From Pachypanchax playfairii (Eukaryota; Chordata; Actinopteri; Cyprinodontiformes; Aplocheilidae): DNA of 64,000 nt. The stretch spans positions 3,981,497 through 4,045,496 of the forward strand of contig SSNP01000029.1 of assembly GCA_006937955.1 (NCBI GenBank), written 5' to 3'. Below, in pieces: positions 45,760-59,400 of the stretch. Numbering within the stretch: the stretch's first letter is position 1; each line of letters opens with the position of its first letter. Below the pieces are notes generated by a model. It made no database searches and was not told the origin of the DNA. It worked only from the letters and a program-made list of their open reading frames with translations. The translations under genes and the position numbers were made by a program.

Positions 45760-47086
45760 AGTAAAAGAATGAAAACATGATTTAAATAAACAGAATTAGA
45801 ATAGTGGAATAATATTCATACATGAGATGAGGTATATTTAAAACTTTAACCTAAAGCTTTGCATAAAAACAATTTTAAACTAATGATCTCTGTTAAAAAG
45901 GAAGATAAAACACATTTTGTGTTTTAATTCAGAAATAAAATAATATCTGAACTGAATTACACCGACACACCCACAGTGTTTGTGTCTTAATAAATAGTCC
46001 AGTGTTTGTTCTATTCAGGCTCTGCTAAATGTTCAAGTATTGTGTTTCTCAAGGTGCAAAATGAATTCAAAGCTCGAAGTTGAAGAGAAAAACGACAGTA
46101 TTTTGTTTTCATTCCACTTTTTCCTTCTTTATTTCTATATTTTTAACAAAAAGCCCTTTTGTTTTTAATTTGTTTGGCTACGTGATGTTCACATCGCGTC
46201 GAGGCCAGGCAGTCTGATAAGACCCAACTCAACAGTCTGAGACACTGACTGTGAAAAATCCAACTCTGTCTCCTCCAACAGGGCACACATCTGAACTGAG
46301 AGCCAGAAGTTTTCATTGAGTCAATCTCAAATAATAATAAAAAATAAAATAAAGCAAAATATGTCACTTTTTTGTGCCTGAAGCTAGTTACTGGGTAGTG
46401 ACTGTTTGAGATTGGCAACCATGGAGTTTCCAAAACCTCTTCTAATGTTGCCTAGTGTTCTTAATTTCCTTGTGTCTACTGTGGAGCCTTGCTTCAATTT
46501 TGAGTTTTCAACATGTTTAAAAAATCTGCATGGCAAATATTCTTTCAAAATAGATGTAAAATTATTGTGTATATCTGGAACTCATCTCTATTGCTTCTGA
46601 ATTTAGTTTCCCAAAGTCAGAAATGTGAGACTGAGAAAAGTTTGGGAGGGGTTGGTGACCAAATTGTGGATAAACTGAGGAGAAATTATGAGCAAACTCA
46701 GACATAATTAAGATAGTTTACAACTAAATTGCAACAAGAAGATTTGGGCGGCATCTGCCATAACTTGCATTTCACATGCACCATGTAATCAGCCATTAAT
46801 AGAACAAGTACCAAAACTGGAGCCTAATTCAAGTTTCAAGTTTATTTATTTATAAAGCGCCAGTTCATGACAAAGTCATTTCAAGGCACTTCACAGAAAA
46901 ATCAATCAATTAATAATAAAACATTTTCTATCTAAGGAACCAGCCGATTGGGCTGAATTGTTATTTCAGCACAATCCCCCATCCTAATTCAGTCTAATTT
47001 CAAATTCTTGGAGATCTCAGAATGGATGCAGTTTTGAAGTGGGCAGATGTTGTTGGACTTGCGATTTTCTGCTGGACCTTACTGCA
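45760..47086. other. unassigned intergenic sequence with one short repeat
   Basis: Apart from the repeat fragment at 46830-46905, nothing can be supported. Short open frames on both strands have no domain. Confidence 0.35.
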
Positions 47087-47090
47087 TTAA

Positions 47091-47939
47091 AGGTGGGATA
47101 TAACATTTTCATTAAAAGCAATATTTTCAACAAAGTAATGCTCCACGGGGTGTTTAGAGGGTTGTAGAATGAAAATACAGCATTTCCTTTAAAATTATAT
47201 TTTAAGTAAAATATTATAAAATATTAATTTTGGCGGGTACAACGTTGGCATTTTGTTTACATCTGCCAGCCAATAGCTGTCAGAGCAGCGGGCACCATTT
47301 TGGGTCGCCTAATACCGTGAGGCTGGTACTGTGGAGTCTGCAGGTCAAGCAGCTGGAAGCACCAGGGACATGTGGTGATTATATACCTTATTTGCTTTCC
47401 ATAGGGGGTTTCCCATGTGACGAGCAAGTTCTGTGTGGAAATATTTTTATTAGCAGCTATTAGCAGCTAGCTAACATGTAGCTGCTTCATGTAGCTGAAG
47501 TGGAGGAGCTTCGGGCCACTTGTTTGACTTGAAGACACACTGCGGAGGATTAATGCTTTTTTTATTTTATTGGATAAGTGGGGCGTGCAGGATGGTGTGT
47601 GGGGAGGACAAATGATCTTAAGAGGGACTGCAGAAAGTTTTGGAGCCGCGGGACAATTATGAACTCTTTGCCACGGACTGAATCGATGACTGAGCTACAA
47701 ACAGGTGGGAGCTGCTTTTATCAGAGTCAGTTTGTGATCAGCAAGGCTGGAGAATATGATTAGTGAACTGAACTCATGAAATTTTATTCAGTTTGGGGAT
47801 CAGAGTGGGTTTGGTGAGGATTATTGATCGACCTGAGCCTCAGAGTGTGCACGCGGGGAGGGGGTTAACGAGCCTGGCACCCAGATGGCTGAAGGCTTTG
47901 TGCCGTGTTATTCTGTTCCAAGTTCCATATGTACCATCT
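47091..47939 (+). mobile_element. TTAA-flanked MITE, copy 2
   Basis: Longer relative (849 bp) of the element at 17497-18086. The ends AGGTGGGATATAACAT and ATATGTACCATCT lie between TTAA sites (47087-47090, 47940-47943). Conserved blocks are shared, but a central stretch of about 250 bp (roughly 47440-47800) is only partly matched in the shorter copy. Confidence 0.75.
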
Positions 47940-48075
47940 TTAATGCTGCCAACTTAGAATCCAAAATGAGCTTTATCAAAAATGTTAATGCAAGCCCATC
48001 ACAGAGCCTGAAATGTGGACTTGTGGCTCTGAGAATACATGAGCAAAGTTCTCCAATAAGGATCTGGGACTCTTA

Positions 48076-48700
48076 TGGTGCATTCACACCGGCAGCTTTG
48101 TCAGCGTCAAGCAACGTTCATAACGCTTCAAGTTTGAAGCTTGAAAGTTGAAGCTTGTAACGCCTGCCATTTAGAGCGCATAGGCGTTGAAGCTCATAAC
48201 GCTTGACCGTTAAAAAGAGCGCGTAGGCGGGGCTTCCTTTGTTATCAGATGTTCTGAGCTATGGTGGATCATATAGAGAGAGCGGCTTGGCTTTATTTAC
48301 TCCATTTGTGGATACACCCCATTCTTCAGATGCGTTCTGAGTTTGAGGAGTTAAACCATTTGCTCCAGGAGCTACATATGGATGAGGTTAGCTTCCAGCG
48401 CTAATTCCGTCTGTCCCGCGCCCTGTTTGAAGACTTCCTGCTTCATTCAGGTACGTCACTACGATGAGACACTCTGATTGGTTGACATGCCGCTTCAAGA
48501 GTGTCAAAAGTTCAGCTAGCTGAACTTCTGCGTTGCTCGCGTTTCAAGCGTCAACGCCTAAAAAGCTTGAAAAGTTGACGCTGCTAACGCTCACAAAGCG
48601 ACGCAGAGACTCTAACGCTGGTCTGACGGACTCCACCATAGACTTTACATGTAAACTTGACGCTTCTAACGTTGATGGTTGGGCCGGTGTGAACGCACCA
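48076..48700 (+). mobile_element. non-autonomous PIF/Harbinger element, sister of 8330-8986
   Basis: Ends TGGTGCATTCACACCGG and CCGGTGTGAACGCACCA, target duplication TTA (48073-48075, 48701-48703). The inner frame from 48260 reads MVDHIERAAWLYLLHLWIHP then ILQMRSEFEELNHLLQELHM and a block that, past one stop, continues FRLSRALFEDFLLHSG. It keeps slightly more of the Harbinger transposase N-terminus than the 8330-8986 copy. The catalytic domain is missing. Confidence 0.88.
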
Positions 48701-48954
48701 TTACAGTCACAACTCATGCTTCATCATTCCAGATGCTTCAGAGCCCAGAGAAGTTGACTTCACCACTGGACTGCTTAGAATGGCAGTTCAGAATTTTGGG
48801 TGATTTTTTGTGGAAAGGTTATGAACAACAATCTTACCTGTTGTAGCATGTCAAACAACCTGTTTGGAGAACTCAACTGAGAAGCTGACTGCTAGTCACA
48901 GCAGAGCCAGTTCCAAAATGCATCAGTGCCATATTAAAACAACTCTGATCTTAA

Positions 48955-50095
48955 AGGTGTGATGACATCACTGTTTAAACTGGCGTAAAGCTATTTCATG
49001 TAGTAGATATGCCCGCATATGTCAACTCACAAAAGAATTTGATTAAAAAACTAACAGGGCGGGGGTGTACGGGCAGGTCAGAATCCTCTTCTCAGCAACA
49101 CAGTTCCTTTCGTTAATGATATGTGGGTCTCCCTGGCTGACTTCGCTCTGATTGGCTACAACCATTGCCCGCAGCAAGCCTTTCTTCTCGGCTCCGTCAA
49201 CAGTCCAGTAACATGGCGAGTGGACGTTTACAACCGTATATGTTCGAGCCTGAAACGTCTTCTGAGGAAGACGGAGGGGTGAACACATAAAACTCAACTA
49301 ATCACATGAGCGAATAAACAGTGCTGTCAGATGTTATCAATGAAAATAGATTCACAATATGGTATGATAAACCTGTTGCTCACGGACATTGTTGCTAGAG
49401 CGGCTATCACATGCTAGCATCATGAACTCTTCAGACCACGAACAAACATTTATCAGGCAAGGCAGCATTTTATTAAATAAATAAACTTACAGCTATTGAC
49501 GATGTGGTGGCCTCCTTCAGGGTTGGTAAAGAATTTTTAATTAAAATCAGTTTCTTTGACAATCCCAACTTGAATTCACCCAAGTTATGGAAGCAGTCCT
49601 CCGTGAAGTGAGCTGAACATATTTTCTAATTGAGGTTATAACTGCGTGGCACTTCTCCATTAATGAACTTCAGCCACTCTTCTCTAGTTTTTTCATCCTT
49701 CGGGAGTGAGTGTAAACTTCCAGCATGGGTTGAGCATCCTTGGACACAACAGGTCCCCGTTTGCGTAGCCATCTCTTCTCAAGAGCAGCAGCACAAGCTA
49801 GCGCAACGCAGCTACCGGTGTATGGGCTGGAGGAGGTGGGGTGGGGTGGGGGGTTGGACTGTTAACTTCACTGTGCACTTTTATTGGACGCTATGAAATA
49901 CGTAGGATGAAATGCCACGTAGGAAAAAATGGTGCTTTCCGATTCAACCGTTTTTTAAATATGAAACAAAGCGGACCGCCCACAAACGGGAACTTTGATA
50001 CTCGCTTTGAACGTTCACACGGCCTCATCAGTGCACAACACATCATGATATACCCCAAAAACCTCAAAAAAGTGCATTTTGATGTCATAACCCCT
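48955..50095. mobile_element. TTAA-flanked non-autonomous element, another family
   Basis: Ends AGGTGTGATGACATCA and, inverted, AGGGGTTATGACATCA, each next to a TTAA (48951-48954, 50096-50099). 1141 bp; no transposase recognised. The ends share AGG and the TTAA target with the 17.5/47.1-kb family but the interior differs. Confidence 0.6.
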
Positions 50096-50099
50096 TTAA

Positions 50100-53000
50100 A
50101 ACTGTTACAGCTGTTTGTGTAAATGTCAGAGGATGTACAATCAGTACAACACAACAGCCTCCTGTTGAAACAGTCCTGCCTCCTTCCATTGTCCCCTGGA
50201 CTGACTGTTGTCTCAGCAAAAAAACACCTCACTGCCACCCAGTGGTAGCTTAATTAAACCACGTAGCTACAAGTGCTACAAAATTATTTTTATATCTTTA
50301 AAAAATGTTAAATCTAAAAAATGAATGCAGCACTGTGTACTATATTTAGCAGATAATGCTTTCTTCTTCTTTTTTTCATTTTAACTAACCACTTAGAAAA
50401 AATAAGATGTAAATTTGATGAAAATTCAGATGTACCAGCTTTCTAACAGACCTTAAATGCATCATATATTTATGAATGAGGAGTTAAATGTATGAGGAAA
50501 GTCTCAAAACACAAAAAATGTGTGCATTTAGTGTCTGATTTGTTATGTTATGCCACTTTAACACACATACTTAACAATTTGTAGTCACAGGAAGCTTTCT
50601 GAGTGTGTAAACGGTTATTTTTGTGATGTTGAGAGTAAAAATCTGTATGTAAAAGTCAATATTTGTTCTTTTTTTATTGGGTGACTCAGTGCCTACTGGG
50701 CAGGCAGCAGCGAAATACTGCTGCCCAGTTTTTAAAGCTGTTTTATGTGTCTAAACGTGAAAATAGGCAATATGCAGAATTACACACATGTTGTCATGTA
50801 GATCTCTAAATTACACATTTATAAGTCGTATAAGACTAATTTCTTTCTCTGTTCTCTACTGTAAGTATAAACACAATTTACAAAGTTTTAATCATAACCC
50901 AGCACAGATGCAGTGTTGTCTGGTGGAGTATGGATACCTTTGGCTGACGTCCATACCCCCCCATTTCCCCTTCGCTGTTCTGGCCAGATGAACAGCTCAG
51001 TCTGCTTTCATCCGCCCCCTGGCTGGTGTTTCCTCAGCGCTCCACATGTCTGTGAGTATTCAGCTGCTGAAAAACACCAGTCAGTTAAACTGTGGCATAA
51101 AGTAGCAAAGAGTGATGTCAGAGTTGCTTGGACTCATTTCAGCCAGACCCTGGCACGGGCACATGTGGACATCCTCCAGAGCTGCTATTAAAAACCAAAT
51201 CACCACTTCTTACATGCGCTCAGTTTTTCCAGAGTGGAATAGTAATATCTATACACATACAGTGGAAAAGGAGAGTGTTTTTAGAAAATCTGAAGTAACA
51301 AACTCTTTTTTTTTTAAAGTAAAACAGCGACTACTCCCCCTGCCTCTCCACCTCTCACCACTCTGCCAGCTGTGCAGCCTGAAACAGCTGCCAAAAGAAA
51401 AACACAAGCTTTTGTCAACTTCCAAATAAGGAGGTGCTGCTTCATATTGACCCTGAAGAGCCACTGAGGTGTGTGTGAATGTGTGTTTGTGTGTGGTGGT
51501 TGCGTTTGGGGGATGGACAGAGAGAGCGTCCCCTCCTTCTCATTCATACCCATAATATACTCAGCTACCTGTTTGTGAGCGCAGTGCACGTAGAGCAGCG
51601 CCTCGATTACCTCTTCTCACCGTCACTCTCATTCATCCTTTTCCTGTCTCTCCTTCTGCTCACCTTCTCTCTGCTTCCAGTCATTCACAAGAAGAGGACA
51701 ACATCAGGTAAATCCACGGACATGCTTTTGTCCTCTGCCGTCATTTTGATGTCTGAAGTGTGTGACGTGATGTGGGGACAGTGTTGCTTTTCTCCATTCA
51801 TGTCTTTGTTACTGCAAACAGCTGCTGCATCAGTGAGCTGGCGAGTGGTGGAAAAACAGAAAACTCATCCTAGCCATTACGCTCTGAGAGATTCAGGAGA
51901 ATCTGAACATTTTGTACTGAATTTTTTTTAGGTGTGCAGGCGGTGCATCTTCTCCAGCTAGACTGTCTGTGTGTGAATAAAGGAGAGGATGATGCAGGCA
52001 GTGAGAGGTTTGTGGGCTGTGTATGTATGAAGGCTCGCAGCTCACGCTGGGAGTGAATGAGTTCCTCATGTTGTGCATCACGTCTCCTCGTGCAGACCTG
52101 TGGGAGCACTCCTTAAGTGTGCTTGCTGTCTCTCTCACACGCGCACACACACATACACACAAAGTGAAGGTGATGTATGTACAGAAAGGGGTGCCCTCCT
52201 CTGTCCCCAGAGAGCTGCTGATGAAACTGTTATGCTCAGCTGACACGGCCGTGGAAAGTCTTTCATAGCGTTGCCTCAAGAAAATGTCTCATTTCCCTTT
52301 TTTTAAGATCTTTCTGTTTTTTTAGTTTATCTTTAATCAAACTTAATTTTTTACAAAAAACCTGTAAACAGATCATAAACTTTAATAAGTTTAAAATCAG
52401 CAATGAATGCGTTTTACATGTTTACTTTATTCCCCACATGTAGACATTTTTCTTTATATTTTTTAAAATAATAGAGGATTTGTGTTACATAAATTCAGAA
52501 TTTGAAATCTATAAATTTTAACAACTTGTTCTGTATACAAAAGCATCATCTGCTGTAGGAAGGAAGGCACCTCAGCCTGCCTATCTCTCCCTTTTGTCCA
52601 TGAGGATGCTTGAAGATAAATTTAGCCCTCCAGCTCTCCTTCCATCTGCTACCACATGGTTTAGGGCTGTTACCATAGGAACCACCAATGGGTGCCTATT
52701 AGAGTGAGAAGAGGAAAATTGTCAAAAAATTTTCAAAAGCTTTTTATGCTGTTCTCTCGTTATTGTTAAATAATCAATGCCATGTCTTGTTTATTTTCCC
52801 AGAGGCTGTGTTTACATAATCTTAAGGCATGCTAAGGACATGTAAAATACATTGCTTTCTTTATAAATGTAATTTTACACTTGTAGGAGGGTGGGCTGTC
52901 TTTATAGATGTGTCTGCTTCTAAGTTCATGACCATGAATAAATAGCTTTATTGTCAATGCAAAAAATATAATAATGAATTTGCCATGATGAGAGAAGGGA

Positions 53001-54467
53001 ATGAGCTCATTGAAGGATTTTACTGCTGTATTTGAACTTTATTTACGGTACTCTGTTCTCATCATCATGAAGGTCTGAACATCTTATAGACTTTTACATT
53101 GCCTTACTGATTCATTATTAATCTTAGAGAAGGAAAGCTTGTTCTATAGTCTAAATGTTCCCAGACAAACTGCAGAAATTCTGTGTACTGTATGTTATAG
53201 ACTCCTTGTTTGATATGAAGGACCCAAGACTCATATGTACAGTGCGCCACAAGTTAATTGAAAGATGGTTATCGAGCAGTTATCTGTCATTTGGATCATA
53301 TCCAGGAGCTTTGCAGTCTTCTACCCAAATGTGGGTGTAGAAACCAGCTGGTCAGTGTGTGGGATGCCTTGTTTACTGTTTCTGTGTGCTGGCACAAAAT
53401 GACGGTATATTCTCTACTGTGAAGCTCATAGGTAGAATACATCTGTTCTCTGCATTTAGTGTGACCCTTTGAATAACTTAAAATCACACTGGTTCAAATA
53501 GAAGGTGTTAGTGTTGAAGCAGCAGTGGTTTGCTCAGGTATTACTTTGTGTGGCTGAATCAAACTGTAGAACTTTGTGGACATTACTGTGAATGAGATGT
53601 GTGGTTGATACGGTACTGCTTATTGGGAATCATGTAGATGAGTGGTTGTCAAATTAATTGTGGTACAAGTACTATTGGTGGTACTTTTAGTGGTACTCAG
53701 AAGAAATTTTGGTATCAACTTATGCCTAAGAAAATACCAAGCTGATTAAACACTGTAATGGGATAAAAAGCTGTTTTACCAAAAAGATTTAACCAATTAT
53801 GATCCTGACTCCAAATTTTAACTACTCAAAGCAAATATGTCATAAAAGATATTCTGGAATTGATGATAGCAAATCAATGAGCTTATTTTAGCAAGTATCA
53901 TGAGGATGTGACTTCTGGCATCTAGTTGCAGTTTACTGCAAGAAAGTACACACATTTTAATTTGCAGCTTTACTGAATTGGCGCAAACATGACAATTTTG
54001 TGGCATGTTCTGTTATAGCCGATACTGGGCAAGTGTCATAAAGGCAAACAAATTACAGCACTTGTGCAGCTAATTTCCTTGTTGATGTTTAGTTATAAAG
54101 AATTTTGTTATGTATGTTTTTTTTTCTAAAATTTTACCTTCATTTTGATTGTCAATGCCTCCCAAAGTTCCAGACATGCACAACGGCTCTGCAGCCATTT
54201 CAAGATTTGCATTTGCAGCATTTCCATTTGAACCTTTAAAATTCAAGTAACACATTAGTGGAGCTCTGCAACTCACACGAGGACACTAACAACCCCCACA
54301 AATGTTTCTAGACTTTTTTTGGGGGGAAGGCCCTGCAGATCCTATTTGCAAACAATCACAGCATAGTGAGATACGATTTCTAAGTTATGCTTAACAGAAC
54401 CTGCTAAACAAAAAACAAGGAAAGAAATAACGCAATCTATGTGGTGTTCTTCTTACCAGTGAATGTA
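50100..54467. other. gene-poor interval upstream of hivep3
   Basis: No coding exon can be supported. A leucine-rich open frame at 51560-51710 ends at a donor-like CAGGTAAAT and could belong to a noncoding leader exon of hivep3, but nothing confirms it. Short (TG)n and (CA)n runs occur at about 51470-51500 and 52138-52160. Confidence 0.35.
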
Positions 54468-55410
54468 CAGTACAGACCAAAAGTTTGGACACACCTTCTC
54501 TTTCGAAGAGTTTTCTTTATTTTCATGACTAATAAAATTGTAGATTCACACTGAAGGCATCAAAACTATGAATTAACACATGTGGAATTATATACTCAAC
54601 AAAAAAGTATGAAACAACTGAAAATATGTCATATTCTAGGTTCTTCAAAGTAGCCACCTATTGCTTTGATTACTGCTGTGCACACTCTTGGCATTCTATT
54701 GATGAGCTTCAAGAGGCAGTCACCTGAAATGATCTTCCAACAGTCTTGAAGGAGTTCCCAGAGATGCTTAGCACTTGTTGGCCCTTTTGCCTTCACTCTG
54801 CGGTCCAGCTCACCCCAAACCATCTCAAGTTGGTTCAGGTCCGGTGACTGTGGAGGTCAGGTCATCTGGCATCACCCCATCACTCTCCTTCTTGGTCAAA
54901 TAGCCTTTACACAGCCTGGAGGTGTGTTTGGGGTCATTGTCCCGTTGAACAATAATTGATGGTCCAACTAAATGCAAACCGGATGGAATAGCATGCCGCT
55001 GCAAGATGCTGTGGTAGCCATGCTGGTTCAGTATGCCTTCAATTTTGAATAAATCCCCAACAGTGTCACCAGCAAAGCACCAACACACCTCCTCCTCCAT
55101 GCTTCACGGTGGGAACCAGGCATGTAGAGTCCATCCATTCACCTTTTCTGCGTTGCACAAAGACACGGTGGTTGGAACCAAGAGAATGCCAAGAGTGTGC
55201 GAAGCAGTAATCAAAGCAATAGGTGGCTACTTTGAAGAACCTAGAATATGACATATTTTCAGTTCTTTCACTTTTTTGTTAAGTATATAATTCCACATGT
55301 GTTAATTAATAGTTTTGAAGCCTTCAGTGTGACTCTACAATTTTCATAGTCATGAAAATAAAGAAAACTCTTTGAATGAGAAGGTGTGTCCAAACTTTTG
55401 GTCTGTACTG
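54468..55410 (-). mobile_element. rearranged Tc1-like element with duplicated inverted 3' ends
   Basis: TA-flanked, with ends CAGTACAGACCAAAAGTTTG on both sides. The minus strand carries a transposase piece ([42 protein letters not shown]) lacking the N-terminal DNA-binding half. The C-terminal coding block RMPRVC-AVIKAIGGYFEEPR occurs twice, once per end and in opposite orientation (about 54632-54702 and 55182-55251). The inverted repeats are therefore about 235 bp and include coding sequence. The 5' end seems to have been replaced by a copy of the 3' end. It cannot be autonomous. Confidence 0.85.
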
Positions 55411-56069
55411 TATGAATCATCCCATCTTTAACTGCATCCTTCAATCAGGGTTAAAGTTATGGGTTTTGAAAGTCAGACTGTTTATGTCAGGTATGAACAT
55501 AAGCTCTTAAACTTGTATTAGTGTTTTTTAATGTCTGTCATATAGTAATGCCTGGAGAATTTAGGAAGCTCTGAGTTAATACTAATTATAAAAAGGTTTG
55601 AGAACCACTGGTTCAGATCATGTTGCTCCAGTGCCACCTAGCACATCTTGATTTTTAAATCAAGCTGAGTATTTTTCATTTTCTAAAGAAAATTCCAAGA
55701 AATACAACTTCATTAGAATTAAAAGTGAAAATATCTTGTTAATTGTATTTATTTGCCTGAGCAGCTTCCTGGGATTTTACGTTTTTTAAAATCCCTGTGA
55801 CTTTTCCTCCTTGAAGTGCTTGGTTCATGGTAGAGGAAGGAATGTTTGATGCTGCTGTTATTGCACAGGGGACTATTTTATAATAAAGATACAAAAAAGA
55901 AATCAATAAAATAAATGATTTGAGACCTTGACTAATTTAAATTATGCTGTTACTGCAGCGTCTCACTTAGAGTTGATGTGCTTATTCAGAGAACATTGGC
56001 ACAATCATCTTTTTTTTCCTTTACAGACTTAAACCTTATATATATTTATTTTTCCTTTTTTTCCAACAG
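55411..56069. other. unassigned intron or intergenic sequence before hivep3
   Basis: AT-rich, no repeat recognised. It ends in pyrimidine tracts (56008-56069) suited to a splice acceptor. Confidence 0.35.
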
Positions 56070-56442
56070 AACTTTATGATGAAAAGACAGACGAACCATG
56101 CAGTCAACTGAGCCAGCTGACCATCAGTGTGTGTTGAAGCAAGACTCCATGATTGCTTCCCATTACTTTATTTCAACATCACAAAGGAATTCCTCCACAG
56201 ACCATGAGTTAATGAGGTTGGATTTTTCTACACCATGGTTCTGTGTTTGGTGGCATCAGTTTGCAGCAGAGCAATAACGTTGTGGACAATCAAGCAAATA
56301 TTATGAAGTCTGTCTGTCGAATATGCAGAATAATTTCATAAAATGTTTTCATTTTAAATCCAGTTAATGATTTGGCTTTAATTCTGTAGCCTGGTTCAGG
56401 CAGACGCAACTTAAGTGTCTACCTGAGGCTTTCTTTTATTTT
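56070..56442 (+). other. probable hivep3 5' UTR part of the large exon
   Basis: A strong acceptor-like TTTTTTCCAACAG ends at 56069. From there to the start codon an in-frame TGA at 56368-56370 excludes an upstream extension of the reading frame. The true exon border is inferred. Confidence 0.45.
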
Positions 56443-59400
56443 ATGGAGGCCTTGCAAAATCGATTAACGACTGGGGAGCGGTCCGGAGATCAAGAACATC
56501 ACCAACCAGAATCTCCTCAGAGAGCCCCACAGTGCAAGTCTCCCTCCCTGCCCTGTCAGGAACAACAAACCAGTTCCTCAAAGCTTCATGGCACACCACA
56601 GCAAACCAAACAGTACAGAAGACAGAATCCTGAACGTAAACGGTTTCGGCATCAGCGGCAGAGCATTGACTCAGACACAGTGCTCAAAAACAAACATGAA
56701 ACAGCAACAGAACCACCTACAGTATCTGGTCTGTCAACAGAAGTTCTACCCTCTTCAGCAGAAGCCCAGACTCAGTCCATATCCCAGGAGGATAACCCCA
56801 AACAGAAACGTGAGCGTAAGCCACAGAGACCAGGAAAATATGTTTGCACTTATTGTGGCCGTGCATGCGCAAAGCCTAGTGTCCTACAGAAACATATTCG
56901 CTCCCACACAGGTGAAAGACCTTATCCCTGTGCCCCATGTGGCTTCTCTTTTAAGACCAAGAGTAATCTGTACAAACATCGCAAATCACATACCCACAGG
57001 GTGAAAGCAGGTCTAGCCCTTGGTGAGCCGAAATCTATAGAGGATCAAGTCACTGAGTCAGAGGATGAAACTAGAAAGCTGTCATCTGTTTCGTCTCTTA
57101 CAGATAGACAAAGAAGTGTTTCCTCTGCTAAGAGTTATGAAATGGGAATAGCCAAAGATTGCACTGGAGGACCCAATGACTCCTATGCAGTAAAAAAGAG
57201 ACTGGCGCTACGCCTGAGTAGAGGAAAACAGGTTCCTCAAGACTCATCTGAGGAAAAAACCTCATCTCAAACATTGGGTAGTAAAGGTAGTACAGAATCT
57301 GGCTACTTTTCCCATTCTGAAAGTACAGAGCTGTCACAAGACAGCCCCCCAAACACAAGTGCCAAAAGCTATGCGGAGATCATCCTCGGTAAATATGGAC
57401 GTCTCGGGCAACTACAGAGGATGTCCCGTCATCATAACCAGCAGCACTCTGGTCTGGAGGAGAAAAACATCTCATTCACTGTGCCCAAGAAGCAGGTCAT
57501 TGATCATATCACCAAGCTCATAACTATCAACGAGGCAGTGGTAGACACCAGTAAAATCGACAGTGTAAAACCAAGAAGATTCTCACTGTCTAGAAAGAAC
57601 AGTTCAGAAGCTCAAAGGACTTCAGGTTTAAAGGAATCATTAATTCACAGCCCCAAAGCTGGTGATCTGGGTTATAAAAGTACTGGTTCTATCAGCATGG
57701 GAGTTCCATGTGAAAAATTTCATAATCTATCCCTTAAAGTGGAGCAAGCAGCTGGCCAGGTTACCACTAGCCCTCTATTTAGAAGTCACTCAATGCCATC
57801 TGCATGTACTTCATTCGATGCTTCTAGCAGGGACCCATGCAAATTCCACTTAAGTCAATCCTTTGATGAACAACAACTTTCTGAGACTCAAACGTCTCGC
57901 CGTTATGGAACACTAAGACGGCAGCCAGCAATTGAAATCCCACCAGCAACTGAGCTTGGAACAGAAGAACATGAGGCTTCTCATTCATTTTACCCCCATA
58001 GCATAACTATTGTGGCTGATCATAAGCAACATTTACCTCAGCCATATGAATGTGAGGCCTGTGGCACTGGGTGCAAGGATTGGGAAGGCTATAAGAAACA
58101 CAAGCAGAACTTGTGCTTTGCACGTTGTCCCCAAAATGAGGTGAAAATGAGTCAAATAGAGTCCCCACATTTAAGTGGGCATACAGTCAGACCAGGAACT
58201 TCAACAGTCCGCAAGAGAAGGAAAGAGGAAAGTTTTGAGTTTGATGACCCCTCGTGTTCATTATTGTCCTCCTCAATCCTCCCATCAGGACAATGTAAAA
58301 ATCAAAGTAGTGTAGCCCATGAGGATCCCAGGAAGTCTACCCTGCAAACCTGTTCTGTGATTCAACATACAAGTTTATTTGAAAAACAAGAATCTATGTG
58401 TAATGAGAATCAACTCAGTGAGAAAACAAACAAAAGTCCATCACACGAAGAACATCTACTGGTTCCTAAAACAGAACCCCAACGTCAGTCAACAAAACAT
58501 TCATCCAGAAAGTTGGTTCACCAAAACAATGTGCAAGTTCCAGAAATACTTGTAACAGAAGAAATTAATATTATTCCAGAGACTTCAATAGAACCAGGTT
58601 CTACAGCGAAACCATTAGCGAAGCCAGATGAATTTCAGTGGCCACAGCGGGGTCCCTCTTTAGCGCAGCTTCCTATTGAAAAGCTTCCACCAAAAAAGAA
58701 GCGCTTACGTTTAGCTGAGGTTGCCCAATCCTCAGGTGAATCCAGTTTTGACTCTGCATCTCTGCCCCGTAGCCCTAGTCAAGATAGCAGTGCATCATAT
58801 GCATCCAGTCGTTCTACATCCTATGAAGAACCAAACAGAGCAGACATGGAAATAACATCTACACCACTGCGAAAATCAAGAGCTCCTCATATGTTAATGG
58901 TGCCCAGGGTGCATCAGCACCGAGAGATGAGACGTTCAGCATCTGAACAAGCCCCTCATGACGCACAACTAAGTGTGCTAACAGCTGAGACCCGTAGTAA
59001 GTCTTTTGACTATAGTTGTCTCTCCCCTGACCGCACTGCAGCTGGGTGGAAGGAGAGAAGAAAATGCCTTCTCATAAGACACGCAGCGATTAGAGACCAA
59101 GAAGAGGAGGAACAGGGTTCTATTCTGAGTTGTAGTCCTGAACATGTCAGCCCAAGTAAATCATCTCAAGCAAGCCCAACCAATGTATTCTGCAGTCGCT
59201 CTTCTTCCCCTTTATCAAGTGATAGAGACTTGACTAATCCAGAGGGATCAAGGTGCAGAGAGAGTTTATCTAAATGGAAACTAAGTCAAAAATTTTCAAT
59301 AATGGAAAGTCCAGATCTTTCAAAAACATATGACCCTTCTGTAAGCTTGATAAATGAGGCCTCATACACACATCCAGAACAGGTTCCTCCTCAAGCACCA

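Noticed and set aside
51479..51931. Open frame with a leucine-rich, membrane-like stretch
   Set aside because: Low-complexity pyrimidine-rich DNA gives such peptides by chance; at most part of a noncoding hivep3 leader exon.
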